64,000 bases of DNA from Sympetrum striolatum (Eukaryota > Arthropoda > Insecta > Odonata > Libellulidae), in contig OX388345.1 of assembly GCA_947579665.1 (NCBI GenBank), positions 30,037,849-30,101,848 of the forward strand. The letters run 5' to 3'. The position numbers and the translations under genes were made by a program. The notes below the pieces were generated by a model. That model worked only from the letters and a program-made list of their open reading frames with translations, did no database searches and had not been told where the DNA came from. Of this stretch, positions 12,500 through 22,770 are shown piece after piece. The first letter of the stretch is position 1. Every line of letters starts with the position of its first letter.

Positions 12500-12674
12500 T
12501 ATTTTATTTTTTCACATACCCCACAAACATCCATTTTCTGGACTTTTACAGTAGGATATTGAACAACAACAAATACAGAAGACTATTCCCTAACCGGAAA
12601 AATCCGACAAGCCGGGATTCGAACACGGGACCTTGGGGTTGGCGCGTTACCCTGCGAACCACTCGGCCACCGGT
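12500..12674 (-). repeat. tRNA-derived SINE
   Basis: On the minus strand the head reads GGTGGCCGAGTGGTTCGC, a strong tRNA A box region. About 50 nt later comes GTGTTCGAATCCCGG, a perfect B box, in tRNA-like spacing. The cloverleaf does not close properly at the acceptor stem. The sequence runs on into a non-tRNA body (GTCGGATTTTTCCGG and beyond), as expected of a Leu/Ser-tRNA-derived SINE rather than a functional tRNA. The 3' limit is approximate. Confidence 0.6.
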
Positions 12675-12679
12675 AATCA

Positions 12680-15425
12680 TTCTTACATATTACCCCATGC
12701 TGAACTGTCCCTTGATCCACGAAGGGGAAATTAATATTGGTAACTACCATACTAATTGCGATTGAGATGTTGATAAGACGCGTTATTAATTTGTGTACAG
12801 TAGTAAGTCTTTGCCCTCTCAATAACTCCCTTTTCAGAAGATAAATAATACTTTCTCGAGATTTATCCATATTTTATTTATTGACATTCTTTTGCTTAAA
12901 ACGAAACGTAGAAATTCTAAATTCCTACTACGTTCCTAAATTCGATGACTCTTTAAGAGGAGAAGATATGAAATACTATTTATTTGCTCAGTCACTTTGT
13001 TATGATTATACCTCAAAGGGTAACTGAGTGCAAAGAATGGGCACACATTAAAAGAATTTTTCAGCTTACAAAAAACATACCTGAATTAACTGTAAGTAAC
13101 TAAAAAATAAAGCTCACGTAAAGTAATTTTATGATGTCTTAAGAGTTTGTAAAACAACTGTAAAAATACCCATTTCTAAAATCCTATTACCAAATATTGC
13201 TGTAATTCACAAACGATCGAGATTCCTTCCCGTAACTCTAACATTTCGACAGAACATGCCGTTGGGAAAATTTCATGTGAGCGACATGAGTCGTGCACGA
13301 CTAAAATTCACTTGCTATTCGTATACGTAAGTAAAGTTGTCGGTCTTATTATCGATAACTCTCCTAAATCCTTAGCATTACTTTTAAATGAGTCCAAATC
13401 CCTAATGTATTATTATGGAAAAATGCATAAGCGTACGGCTGCTGCAATCGATGCATATTAAAATTTTATCAGACATTGAACAAGCAGTTAGGAAAACATT
13501 CGTGATTTCTAGCGAGCAAAGAAAGCGTATTTTTGCTTACTCAAACTGAGGGTATGATCAATAAAAATCAAAGCTTGAGTCATGCCAAGGCGTAAAACAT
13601 CCGCGAGCCCTTTGTCTTAATCCTTATTAAAGCATCGATAACTGAACACACAAAAGTAAACTATTCGAACGCTACACAGCGCGTTCTCTAATCTTAAATC
13701 GGGTTCTCGCCGTAGCAAACTTCGTCTACCGCACAAGTGCTAGGTAACTCGTTCGTAGTTTTATGCAGAAGAAATTGAGTTGTACTCACTTTTCCAAAGG
13801 ATAATAAACCTCGAAGTCCCTTGAGTCATGCTCGTTATTCTGCAGTGTTGCTACATGGAGTAGTTCACAGAAGATACGAAGTTCGACACGAAGTTTGGGC
13901 AATGTCTTCTTCCAGAGGGCGAAGGTTTAAAAGTCCAAAAATCGATGATCAATGAGAAATGCACGATCTTTCGCTTAGGATCCGGTGCGAAATTAACTGG
14001 ATGCTCTTACTGTAATTTCGGATTCCTAATTCCGCGAGGAAATCGTTTTTTCTCATCCAATACACGAATGAACGTAATTAAACTTTTAGCCTCTTTCAAG
14101 TTCATCTGCATCTTTACATGTCTTGGTTTCTTTTACGTGCCTCTGTTTACTTATTTTCAACAATACTACAATTTATGTTAAATATAGAGCTATGAATGCT
14201 TAAATTTCCAAATTCAAGTTGAATCTTTCGCGACACAGAGTGAAAAATCGGTTTACTACGACATCCTTTCGCTATGACAAACCGTCGCTCACTGAAATTC
14301 TTTGCAATTGCTTGGGTTGAAAGGTTGGGCGCTAAGGGCATTGGAAGGCAACGTTCTGTATCTCCCAAGGTTGAACCGAATAGTATTGAGCGTCGGTACC
14401 CCGAGGAAAGGCTCTCAGCCATATCCCAAACAATTTGAAAATGTTTTTTACGATCGATTATGAAGAGATGAAAATCTGAAAGGGACATTTCAGTCATTTA
14501 GATTAGTTCCTAATAGAATTTACCGTGCAACATATTTCTCGGATCTATGCACATGATTTTCTTTCCCCTGAAAGTCTTTTGAATGAGATAAATTCGTTTA
14601 CATTAAAAAATATTGAAGGACATCTCTAAATCTTTTACCTATCAATAATAATAAAAATAACTTAATTAACTCATACAGGTTACCCCAAATACATGTCCTT
14701 TAATAAAATGGAAGACAAAAAACACTAAAAGGTAGTAAAAATACAATCAGGTATAAAAGAAATAAAAAGACAGAACGATAGGATAAAGTTTTTAAAGCTT
14801 CTGAGTTAGGAGCAGAAATTAAATCTTTCTCCTTATAGTATTCAGGGAATTACAAAAGAGGTCCACAAAGTTTGAGAGTTCAGTAACAGAACTGCTTATT
14901 CTTGGGATAGGCGAAAGCTTGTGCACGATTTTCTTGCGAAGGAAATTGTCAACAGTAACGAATTTAGAGTTCTTTTAGGTGGTACAACAATTCCAAAAAG
15001 TTGATAAGTTATTAAAGCCCAAACATTCAATGCTTAATCCCATAGCGATGTGAAAATTGAATAATAGATTTTAATATGCTCCGATGATTAGGAATGATAT
15101 TAAAATTACGCTCGCGGTACTCTATTTATCTTAGAGTTTATTTGTCTTATTCTTAATATATCGCAATCTCAGAAAATTATTTGAAGACAAGCTACTGGAA
15201 GAACTTTTCCAAGGGATTCTAAAACAGAAATAGAAAACAGATGCAAATCACCACGATTACTCATGCGCTGAGAAAAAAAATCTTCACTGTTTAACTCAAT
15301 TACATCAAATTTTTAATAAGTAACTAATTAAATTATTTTCTCGCCCCCCCTAATCACAGAAATGTAACTTAAAATTGTGCCAGTGTCTGAAGGATAGGTC
15401 AGTTTAGTACCTATATATACACTCA
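12680..15425. other. No supported gene
   Basis: The 116-codon minus-strand frame at 14147-14497 is the longest here. It has no signal peptide, domain or splice context and is likely chance. No repeat ends were recognised. Confidence 0.35.
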
Positions 15426-15429
15426 CTCA

Positions 15430-15590
15430 CTGGGGATCAAAATTCTAACCAAGTTCCACAAGTGCCACTGACTTGAGATTTTTACGACGGGGTGTCCATA
15501 ACGTGTAACCTCCAGAAATAATTTTGAACCTCAGTGTCTTGGGTTCGATGCCAGAAGGTCCCAAAGTCACAATTTTCTCCATAAAGATAC
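15430..15590 (+). repeat. B-box repeat family A, copy 1
   Basis: Shares with 20546-20720, 29915-30130 and (inverted) 23374-23515 the order: AAAATTCTAACC, CCACAAGTGCCACTGACTTG, a block with GCGTGTAACC, CCTCAGTGTC.TGGGTTCGATNCCAGAAGG, then CCATAAAGATAC. GGGTTCGATGCC (15541-15552) matches a Pol III B box. No A box at tRNA spacing is obvious, so this is a B-box-bearing repeat rather than a tRNA gene. Confidence 0.7.
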
Positions 15591-16194
15591 ATTGCGGGGA
15601 TTAAAGCATCTGAGAAGATGCGGTGGCTCTCGACGTGCAACCGGAGGTGAATACTTCGCAGCATTCGATTTGCGTAAATTCCCAGAGAGAAGGTCGTTGG
15701 GAAAAATTTCTCCAAGTTCTCATTCTGCAATCCATGTATTCGTGGGATGCGAATTAAAAACACGGGAGAGCGCGATAGGCGTAGGGGTATGATGTTTTCT
15801 CGGACTCACGGAATATGCAATAATTAAGTTTTTAACGCCCGCAGATAGAAGAGAGTTAAATAGAGGGTAGGGGGAGGTGGGAGAGAGGATGAGAGAAAAC
15901 TTGGAGGACGTGAGAGTGGGAGGGCTAGATAGGGGTGATGCGCTGCAGGGCTTTTTCATTCGGAAGAGGAAATTTATGGGAAATGAAAAGCAATATCTAT
16001 GCATATAAAATTGAAATTCTGTGTGCGTGTGTGTGTTTGTCATTGATTGGAGGCCACATCGTTCGTCCGTTTTCTATTATATACGTGTCCTCTGCGACCT
16101 GGAAGGAATCACTGTCGCCTTTTTATTTAACAAATTTACGGAGTTTGAACTTAGGACTCTCGGAAAGTTTTCATAAAGAATACATGCAGAACTC

Positions 16195-16460
16195 CTTTTT
16201 ATCGCACGCAGGGTTTATTTCTTTTGCAAAATTAAATTAGAAGGAATAGTTGCACGTTAACGAGACAAACACCGAAAGAAAGAAAATCGAACGAAGATTC
16301 TTATTTTGTTCGTGGAATCTTACTTTCGATTCGAATTTGCGAAAATATCGCTAAATATACGAAAAGTTTATGAAAATACCAATTGGTAAACAGCTTATCC
16401 CCCTGACGAGCAATCCCATAGTTGAATCCGATGTGTTATCCCGTAAAAATACTCGAGGCC
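16195..16460 (+). repeat. Diverged tandem repeat unit, copy 1
   Basis: Matches 16800-17045 in order: TTTCTTTTG.A.AATTAAATTA, CACCGAAAGAA, GATTCTTATTTTGTTCG, CCCCCTGACGA.CAAT, GTTGAATCC. The offset is about 610 bp. A shorter third copy is at 19150-19270 and an inverted fragment at about 18780-18835. It has no coding potential. Confidence 0.65.
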
Positions 16461-16799
16461 CATAAAGCTGACGATTAAAGAGGACGATATATTGCATGGA
16501 TAAGGAGAAATTTTCTGTAAGAAGGTAACCAGCAATTTCAGATACCTAATTTCAGTCAGGAAGGGTAGATTACATGCTCACTGATGAGGTAAGTTAGATG
16601 TCATCACAATACATAGAAATCAGAAATTCTGTGAGTTTGTCTTCGAGTGCAATCCATGCCGTTTACCGAATTTGATTCAAACTTTGCATACGTATTCTCT
16701 GGGATCAGGAAGGAAATATTGCCACATTTTAATCGATAATTTTGCGGCGTTCGAAGCAAGATCACTCTTATAAATTTCCATATTGAATACAGGTCAACT

Positions 16800-17045
16800 T
16801 CACTTTTATCGGTTGCAGCATTGATTTCTTTTGAGGAATTAAATTAAAAGAAATAGTCAAGTCGAGGAAAGCACCAAAAGAACGGAAATTGAATAAAAAT
16901 TCTCATAATGGCAATGGGATATTGTTTTCGAATCGTAATTTCGAGAATTTCCACCAAATACACGTATTTTTCCAAATCTTTTGAGTTTGTAAACAACCAG
17001 TCCCCCTGACGACCAATGCGATTGTTGAATCCATGCATCTCCCTG
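16800..17045 (+). repeat. Diverged tandem repeat unit, copy 2
   Basis: Second copy of the unit at 16195-16460, with clear shared blocks (GGAATTAAATTAAAAGAAAT, GTCCCCCTGACGACCAATGC) separated by diverged sequence. The 64-codon minus-strand frame here is a by-product. Confidence 0.65.
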
Positions 17046-17250
17046 TGTATTTACTCATTGCACGACCAACAACTTCAATTCAATCTACTTCCATATTCTC
17101 ATTTGAGAATCAACTGGCGCTTCAGCTACTTTTCTTGTAAGTTTCCTTAAAGAAGCGATCAAGAGGTCTGTTCATCGCAAGGAAGAAAGGTGCGGGCGAT
17201 AACCATAGCTTAAGAAAAAGACGATAACTAACACTTGCTTATTGATCCTT

Positions 17251-17302
17251 CTTAACTTTTTCTGCTCCTCGATAATCTTAACTTTTTCTGCTCCTCGATA
17301 AT
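17251..17302 (+). repeat. 26-bp perfect tandem duplication
   Basis: Two identical head-to-tail units beginning CTTAACTTTTTCTGCTCCTC and ending GATAAT, at 17251-17276 and 17277-17302. Complete identity suggests a recent local duplication. Confidence 0.9.
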
Positions 17303-17456
17303 ACACATCGCGAATCTAAGCCGCACCCACGCATCTTGGAAGCCTCAATAAAAGTTCACCTTGAAGTCACACGTGAAGACGATCACATCGATAGGACGTC
17401 GATAGAATCCCGCTTATTGAATTGTACCTCTTGCTTATCTTAGCCCTTTCTGCAGG

Positions 17457-17548
17457 AAGCGAGATAACGGGTGCCTAGATACCACGAGTTCGATATCAAA
17501 GGCGACTTGGTGATAAGAAGGCCCTCATTGCAACTTCATTGCAGAACC
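17457..17548 (+). repeat. Segment duplicated at 25420-25500, exon-like
   Basis: Shares GAAGCGAGATAAC, GATATCAAAGGCG..TTGG.GATA and CTCATTG with 25420-25500, in the same order and orientation. Both copies run into a GTAAGT donor-like site (CCAGTAAGTAT here). This copy has stop codons in the phase used by the other copy. Confidence 0.5.
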
Positions 17549-19025
17549 AGTAAGTATATTAGCGGCATCCGACGCAGCATCGCCTTCGATTATATTAATA
17601 ACTAGCTGAAGTGCCCGTTGATTCTCAACGGGGAAAAATTAAAATGAATAAATACTTTTGTTACAGACTTGATCGTAGCACGTCTCATAATTTTTGTTAG
17701 ATAGAAAATGCCAGGGTATCATCGTTTCCAAACCAATAAACAAACAAAATAAATTTATGATAAAATCTGCGAAGTAATCTAAACATTAGAATGAACAATT
17801 CTTCGATGAACACAATATTTGTTTAAGGATTATAAAATGTACATTCGAAGATAGCATTAGGATAAGCAGCATCACGTTTAAGGAGACGTTTTCAGAAAGG
17901 GAAAAATTTGATATTGGAAACGATGATCAAACACAACCAAAATGTATTTTATATCACTCTGAAACAACCGAGATTGAACACCGATAACAGAATGATAGTA
18001 AATGTATAAGAATTGGAAGCACTTAAAAAACCTCATTGAATAACTTTTTTATTCTGCTTTATAACAGAACGTAAACTTGCTTTACCTTTTCAATGGAGGG
18101 ATACGATAATGGAGATTTACTAAAGCTTTACAAATCGCCGTTTAACTCCTGTCCTTAACTGAAACTGGGAAACCTTTACGATATTCACCAAGTCCATTTC
18201 CGGCTAAATATTTATCGAAGTAAATCGATAATACTTAATGCAGAAGATTATATTAAAAACATAAAAACTTATCAGGTTTTTTATACGCAGTCAGTTGTAT
18301 CGATCGAGAGAAAGCAATTTCATCTAACAAACTACTATAAACCCATTTATCCCACGAAATAGTCAGTAAACAATTATTTTGATATAAATAAAACTTGGTT
18401 GCTACTGACGCATCCATAAAATTTAAAACCTTTCTTAAATACTGGTATTCGTATGTTTGTACGCTTGATTCTTCACAGTATATCGTCACAGCTGCAGTTA
18501 CTAATATCTCCTTAAATTTCTCCCTCTTCATATAATCTATCACTTATTTGTAACATAAATTTAAAGTAGGCATATTTTCTCAATGTGTTCCTACGGATAA
18601 GTACATGAGCTGGGGACTCAACAATTGCCTTGATCGTCATGGAGGTGGGTTTTTCACGACCTCAAAATTTCGATAAAATATTCACGAACTTTATCAAAAT
18701 GTGCGCAAATTCGATTGAAAACGATATTCTGTAACCAAGTTAAGAATCCTCATTCTATTTCCTATCTTTCGGGGCTTGATTCGTCTTTCTAGGACCATTA
18801 TTTCTAATTTAATGTCGCAAAAGAAATGAACCCTTCTACGAAAAAATGACCTCTACGTGTATTTCTTATCGAAACGTCTTGAGCCATCTGGGTTCGAACC
18901 GTGGACCTTAGGGAAATACAAAGTAGCCTATACTCTGCGCGGGATCGACTTTTAACAATGTTGAAAATTTCAAAGTCTTGCGACTCTCTGTTCTCGAGTT
19001 TTTAGCGAACATACATACATATATA

Positions 19026-19045
19026 CCCACACACACACACACACT
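19026..19045 (+). repeat. (CA)n microsatellite
   Basis: An uninterrupted CA dinucleotide run of about 18 bp. Confidence 0.9.
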
Positions 19046-19149
19046 CTATTTTATATTATAGATAATAATCTTATGTAATAATGTTCAAAGTAACCTTGGT
19101 TCGACTCTGGGCGACTCGATTCATCTCTCTTATAAGAATTGCACTTAAA

Positions 19150-19270
19150 GTTAATTTGATCGACTGCGGACATAACTTCTTTCGCAGAATTAAATCAGAA
19201 ATAACGGTAGTACAAAATAGAGTTGAACACCGAAAGGTAGGAAACTGAATGAAGATTCATATTTTGTTCA
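19150..19270 (+). repeat. Diverged repeat unit, copy 3
   Basis: Contains CTTTCGCAGAATTAAATCAGAAATAA, ACACCGAAAG.AGGAAA and GATTCATATTTTGTTC, matching the units at 16195 and 16800. It follows a B-box-like site (GGTTCGACTCT, 19098-19108). Confidence 0.5.
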
Positions 19271-19634
19271 CTATGGTTTGCTAAATTCTACTGGTACAAC
19301 AAAGGGAAATGCAAACAGTACTACATAGGCAACTCTGCCGTTTTTTTCGTCGCTTCCTTACTACAAACTAACCCTTTGAGTTACAGATTCATATCTATGT
19401 GAAAACTTAGGCATATTCATGTTTATTCATCTGATAAGTAATACAGTTTGCACACACCTTATTACTGTTGTTCCCTTAGTAAAATGAAGAAAACTTGCTT
19501 TAAAACTGCAAAAAGTTAATCTCTCACAAACTGGCCGTATTCAACGGCACAAAGATGACGGCTGGAACTTTGGCGTTTAAAAACGTCTATTTGCAATTAT
19601 GCTCGACAAATCTCGCAAAAAACGAAGCACTTCC

Positions 19635-19802
19635 AAACTTACAAAAGTAAAAAGCACAAACACACTTGTACGAATTCCACAAATTTTAATAAAACTGTTG
19701 ACCGGTTTCGGTGTTAAAGCACCATCCTCAGAACAGGAAGAGTTTTATTAAAATTTGTGGAATTCGTACAAGTGTGTTTGTGTTTTTTACTTATGTAAGT
19801 TT
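19635..19802. mobile_element. Foldback element with 62-bp arms and ribozyme-like centre
   Basis: The left arm (19635-19696) and right arm (19741-19802) are nearly perfect inverted repeats. The outer ends are AAACTTAC / GTAAGTTT and the inner ends AATAAAACT / AGTTTTATT. The 44-nt centre contains ACCGGTTTCGG and folds as a hammerhead-like motif on the minus strand (listed separately). A single copy with such long arms is typical of a palindromic dimer or foldback insertion. The arms share TTTGTGGAA with other family members at 36.4, 63.2 and 63.7 kb. No encoded protein. Confidence 0.85.
19695..19736 (-). ncRNA. Putative type I hammerhead ribozyme (Penelope-like element type)
   Basis: Read on the minus strand: stem I 5' strand CTGTT (19736-19732), core box CTGAGGA (19731-19725, matching CUGANGA), one extra U, stem II GGTG...CACC with loop CTTTAA, core box GAAA (19709-19706), minimal palindromic stem III ACCGGT, cleavage triplet GTC ending at 19700, then stem I 3' strand AACAG (19699-19695), exactly complementary to CTGTT. 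The foldback arms would extend stem I. Hammerheads with such minimal stem III are known from Penelope-like retroelements and are thought to work as dimers. The single U between the first core box and stem II departs from the consensus and may weaken activity. Confidence 0.6.
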
Positions 19803-19875
19803 AAAATAATGTTTCACCAAGTAACACTCGAGTTGATTTCTTTTTCCTTGAAGCTCTTCCATATTACGGAGGTGG

Positions 19876-19907
19876 TACAAATTAGGCGCCGCGGCGCCTA
19901 ATTTGTA
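19876..19907. repeat. 32-bp perfect palindrome with GC-rich core
   Basis: The left half TACAAATTAGGCGCCG is followed with no spacer by its exact reverse complement. The core GGCGCCGCGGCGCC stands out in AT-rich surroundings. Its right arm (AATTTGTAAATT) is the start of the adjacent tandem repeat. Confidence 0.95.
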
Positions 19908-19995
19908 AATTGAGACTTTGGAATTTGTAAATTGAGACTTGAATTGGAATTTGTAAATTGAGACTTGAATTGGAATTTGTAAATTGAGACTTGAA
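19900..19995 (+). repeat. 26-bp tandem repeat, about four units
   Basis: Units start AATTTGTAAATTGAGACTT at 19900 (22 bp, shortened), 19922, 19948 and 19974 (partial). The middle units end GAATTGG. The first unit overlaps the right arm of the palindrome at 19876-19907. Confidence 0.95.
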
Positions 19996-20045
19996 ATTCA
20001 GCAGATAGATAGACATCATAAATAACTTTCAGAAACATGTTTTAT

Positions 20046-21090
20046 ATTTCAAAGATCGTCCTTGGTTTGAATCCAGAAAGCCATTTACATTCGTTAAAAG
20101 TAGAACGTCGTTTGAGGTAGTTGCAGCAAATATTTCTGATTGAATTTTCACACATAGTTATATATGGTGATCTTCTATTGTGGTGCATAGTAAGTTCACT
20201 AGAAAGACCCAGGTTCGATGCCAGACGATTAAATTGAATCGAATTTTAAGAGTATTTTCAATCCTTTTTTTTGCTTTTGAGGACAGTCCCGATATGATGC
20301 CGATATGAAATTAGTATTGCCGATCTGCTTGCAGTATGCAAGCTACATTTTACTCGTATTCTATATATATCAGAAATTCTAGGATTTTTAAGATTTTTTT
20401 AACCCCTTCCCGATAAAATTGAACATTAAAACTTGGCGTATGAATAAAGATAATACATTGTAAATACATTTCGTATGCTTGCAGAATGCAAGCAACCTTT
20501 GTTCGTATCATACATAGACGATTCTCCGCTTATACCTATTTAGGTATAGGCGACCAATATTCTAACCGTGTTCCACAAGTGCCACTTGCTTTAAAGTTGT
20601 ACGGCGTATTGGCCATAGTGAGTAACCGCTAAAAAAATGCGATTTTAAACCTCAGGATCATGGGTTCGATTCCAGAAGGCCCCAGAGTCCTGATTTTTTC
20701 CAAAAGGGATCTTTGGGGGTATTTCGGAAATTGTTTTGAGGTACTCCCCGGCAAATAAGAGTGTTGAAATTCGAGATTTCGCTGGAAACCGTATATTTCC
20801 AACGAAAACTTCAAAGATATCTTCGAGGGTTATCATTGGTTCGAAGCTAGGTCAGGGCAAATTTTCTCCTATTTAAAATAATTGCGACGATTTTTATTAT
20901 TTTTTTTGTATCCCTTCCCGATATTATGGAAACTTAAAACCCGGCATGTGAATAGTAATCATACATAAATGTCATATACGCTGTTCAACGTTTCCCTGAT
21001 GATCCTTGGTTCGATTCCAGAGCGCCGCACAGTGTGATATTTTCGCAATCTAGAGGGACAAAAGTCAATTTTCTTACTTGTCTACGCGAA
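20046..21090 (+). repeat. B-box-rich modular repeat cluster, plus orientation
   Basis: Five B-box-like motifs lie here: GGTTTGAATCC (20064), GGTTCGATGCC (20212), GGTTCGATTCC (20663), GGTTCGAAGCT (20838) and GGTTCGATTCC (21008). Module 20082-20285 matches 22815-23022 inverted. Module 20546-20720 is family A. Module 21005-21085 matches 24745-24812 inverted (shared ACAGTGTGATATTTTCG.AATCTAGAGG). Hairpin ends GCTTGCA-N3-TGCAAGC are at 20327-20343 and 20477-20493. A boxes at tRNA spacing are not evident, so these are not called tRNAs. No protein is encoded; the 61- and 63-codon minus-strand frames here are by-products. Confidence 0.7.
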
Positions 21091-21486
21091 TCAAGCGTAG
21101 TTGGAAAAATATCTTAATTTCTACTGTGTTTCTTGAGTTATTAACTGGAATTGAGTCTTGGAATGCGATAGAAGTGTTTACATGAAGCATAAACAAAACC
21201 ACACACAGGCCCAAAGAGACACAGCGCAAACGGTGACGGCCGCTAACGGCCGAGTTAGCAAGGAGAGGAATATGAGGTTATTTAAATCTAAGGAAGGAAA
21301 GTATTAAGATATCTTTTAACATAGTTTAATTATAAATAATAACAATTCAATTTGATCGATTATCAATGTGCAATAAAATTGGTACAGTAAAACATAATTA
21401 GTAAGTAATAATTTGTAATCACAAAACAAATTGAAAGGAAAAATAAGGAATATAATATAATACAACATATAATATGAATTACAGGA

Positions 21487-21922
21487 TTATTCGGAATCAA
21501 CATCAGATTCTTCGATATCACTTTCTGATTCTTTGGAATCAGAAAAACCTGATAGGGTTCCGTCCTGATCCATTGGAGCTCTCATCTCTAAGAGGTCACA
21601 TACCTCCCTACTGATTTTGCTACGTTTGGTTTTAGGAAGTGATCGTATGATTGCTATAAATGGGTCTGAAGTAAAGAGTAATTCTATTCAATAAATCTTT
21701 GTTCGTATTAACCCTTGATGTCTTCCTAGTAAATAGTTCCCTAAATTTCCTGTTGTCCTTATTGCGGGCCTCTTGTGCCTCTTCGGAAAGTTGGCCTATT
21801 GAAAGAATACACGAATCTATAATGTCTTTGCCGTGAAATAGAATGTTATGCACGATTACTGGCATAGCGAACCATGAGTACTCTCTAATATACAATTCTC
21901 TAGTTTCTTTTTGGTACTGCTG
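21487..21922 (-). pseudogene. Frameshifted C-terminal exon of an uncharacterised multicopy arthropod protein family
   Basis: The minus-strand frame starts after an acceptor-like TTCAG at about 21923 (QQYQKETRELYIREY) and carries MPVIVHNILFHGKDIIDSC and IGQLSEEAQEARNKDNRKF. I know the motif GQLSEEAQEARNKD from a large, probably transposon-related family of uncharacterised arthropod proteins. The frame breaks near 21680. The phase is restored one base off as LLFTSDPFIAIIRSLPKTKR, then an acidic tail (ESESDIEESDVDSE) ends at TAA 21487-21489. A preceding exon piece may lie at about 22033-22075, encoding ICGPTCGFYKCPYDS before a GTAAGT donor. The single-base break suggests a pseudogene, or less likely a sequencing error. 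The molecular function is unknown. Confidence 0.6.
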
Positions 21923-22139
21923 CTGAAATTTGAGTAGTCATCTGTAATTAATGAATACTTATATTTAATTCGCAGATATGCGCAAGCAAATTTAAGACAA
22001 ATAGTAAAGTAAAATATTATTTAAACTTACTGTCATAAGGACATTTATAAAACCCACAGGTTGGCCCACAAATAATTACAACAATACAAAAACGAGCGTA
22101 CCTTAAGAACCACTTAGGAGTCCAATCGGGAGGGCAGTC

Positions 22140-22420
22140 TTTCTAGCAGGTTTGCCGCAGACCGAGGTGGATCTAGCTCAGTGGGAGGCATCAGCGAGTA
22201 AAAATTTCGGATCTAGCTTTAGTCCCTTTTTGGTCGGCTTTATACAGTCTTTATCACACTTTAGGGGGTACGGGGAGCGAAAAGCAGTGTTTGGGGAAAC
22301 CCCAGAGTGGTCCAAAATGCAACGCGCCCCATGCAACCACGTGAACTGCGCTGGTTTCACGCGATCGTCAGGCCTCCCAACATTACCTTGGTACTTCTAT
22401 AATAATGATATCAACACATA
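22140..22420. other. GC-richer segment with frames on both strands, unexplained
   Basis: Frames of 89 (plus) and 60 (minus) codons overlap. The minus frame (KPAQFTWLHGARCILDHSG) lies upstream of the pseudogene at 21487-21922 on the same strand and could be another exon of it, but I do not recognise it. GATCTAGCTCAGTGGGAGGC (about 22169) looks like a tRNA A box, but no B box follows at the right distance. Confidence 0.3.
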
Positions 22421-22770
22421 ACTGCTACTAGTACACAGAAATACAGCCGGTAAAATTTATAAAAACTGAGTTTAAAATTCTGAGCAAATGCTAAAGGCGC
22501 GTAACAAATGCTTTTCAATGTAGATTGTTTCGTAATTAATTTGTTTATAAGACCAAACAATTCAAACATTCATAACTTATTTATCGTTGTTTAAAATAAG
22601 TTTGAAAGAGCAATGCATGAAACCCATATTGAAAACATGGGAATACAAGACGTAACATTTGTGCGTCTACTTAAAAAGCACAAGTGCATTCTAATAAAAT
22701 CTTAGATTCCATTCTAATGTTTACACGGAGTAAATCTGTGTTCATATATTTCCAAAATGAGTAAAATGTT

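Noticed and set aside
14147..14497. 116-codon minus-strand frame
   Set aside because: No recognisable motif, signal peptide or coding-like context; a length expected by chance in 64 kb.
22165..22200. Possible tRNA start (GATCTAGCTCAGTGGGAGGC)
   Set aside because: A box only; no B box or acceptor-stem closure follows.
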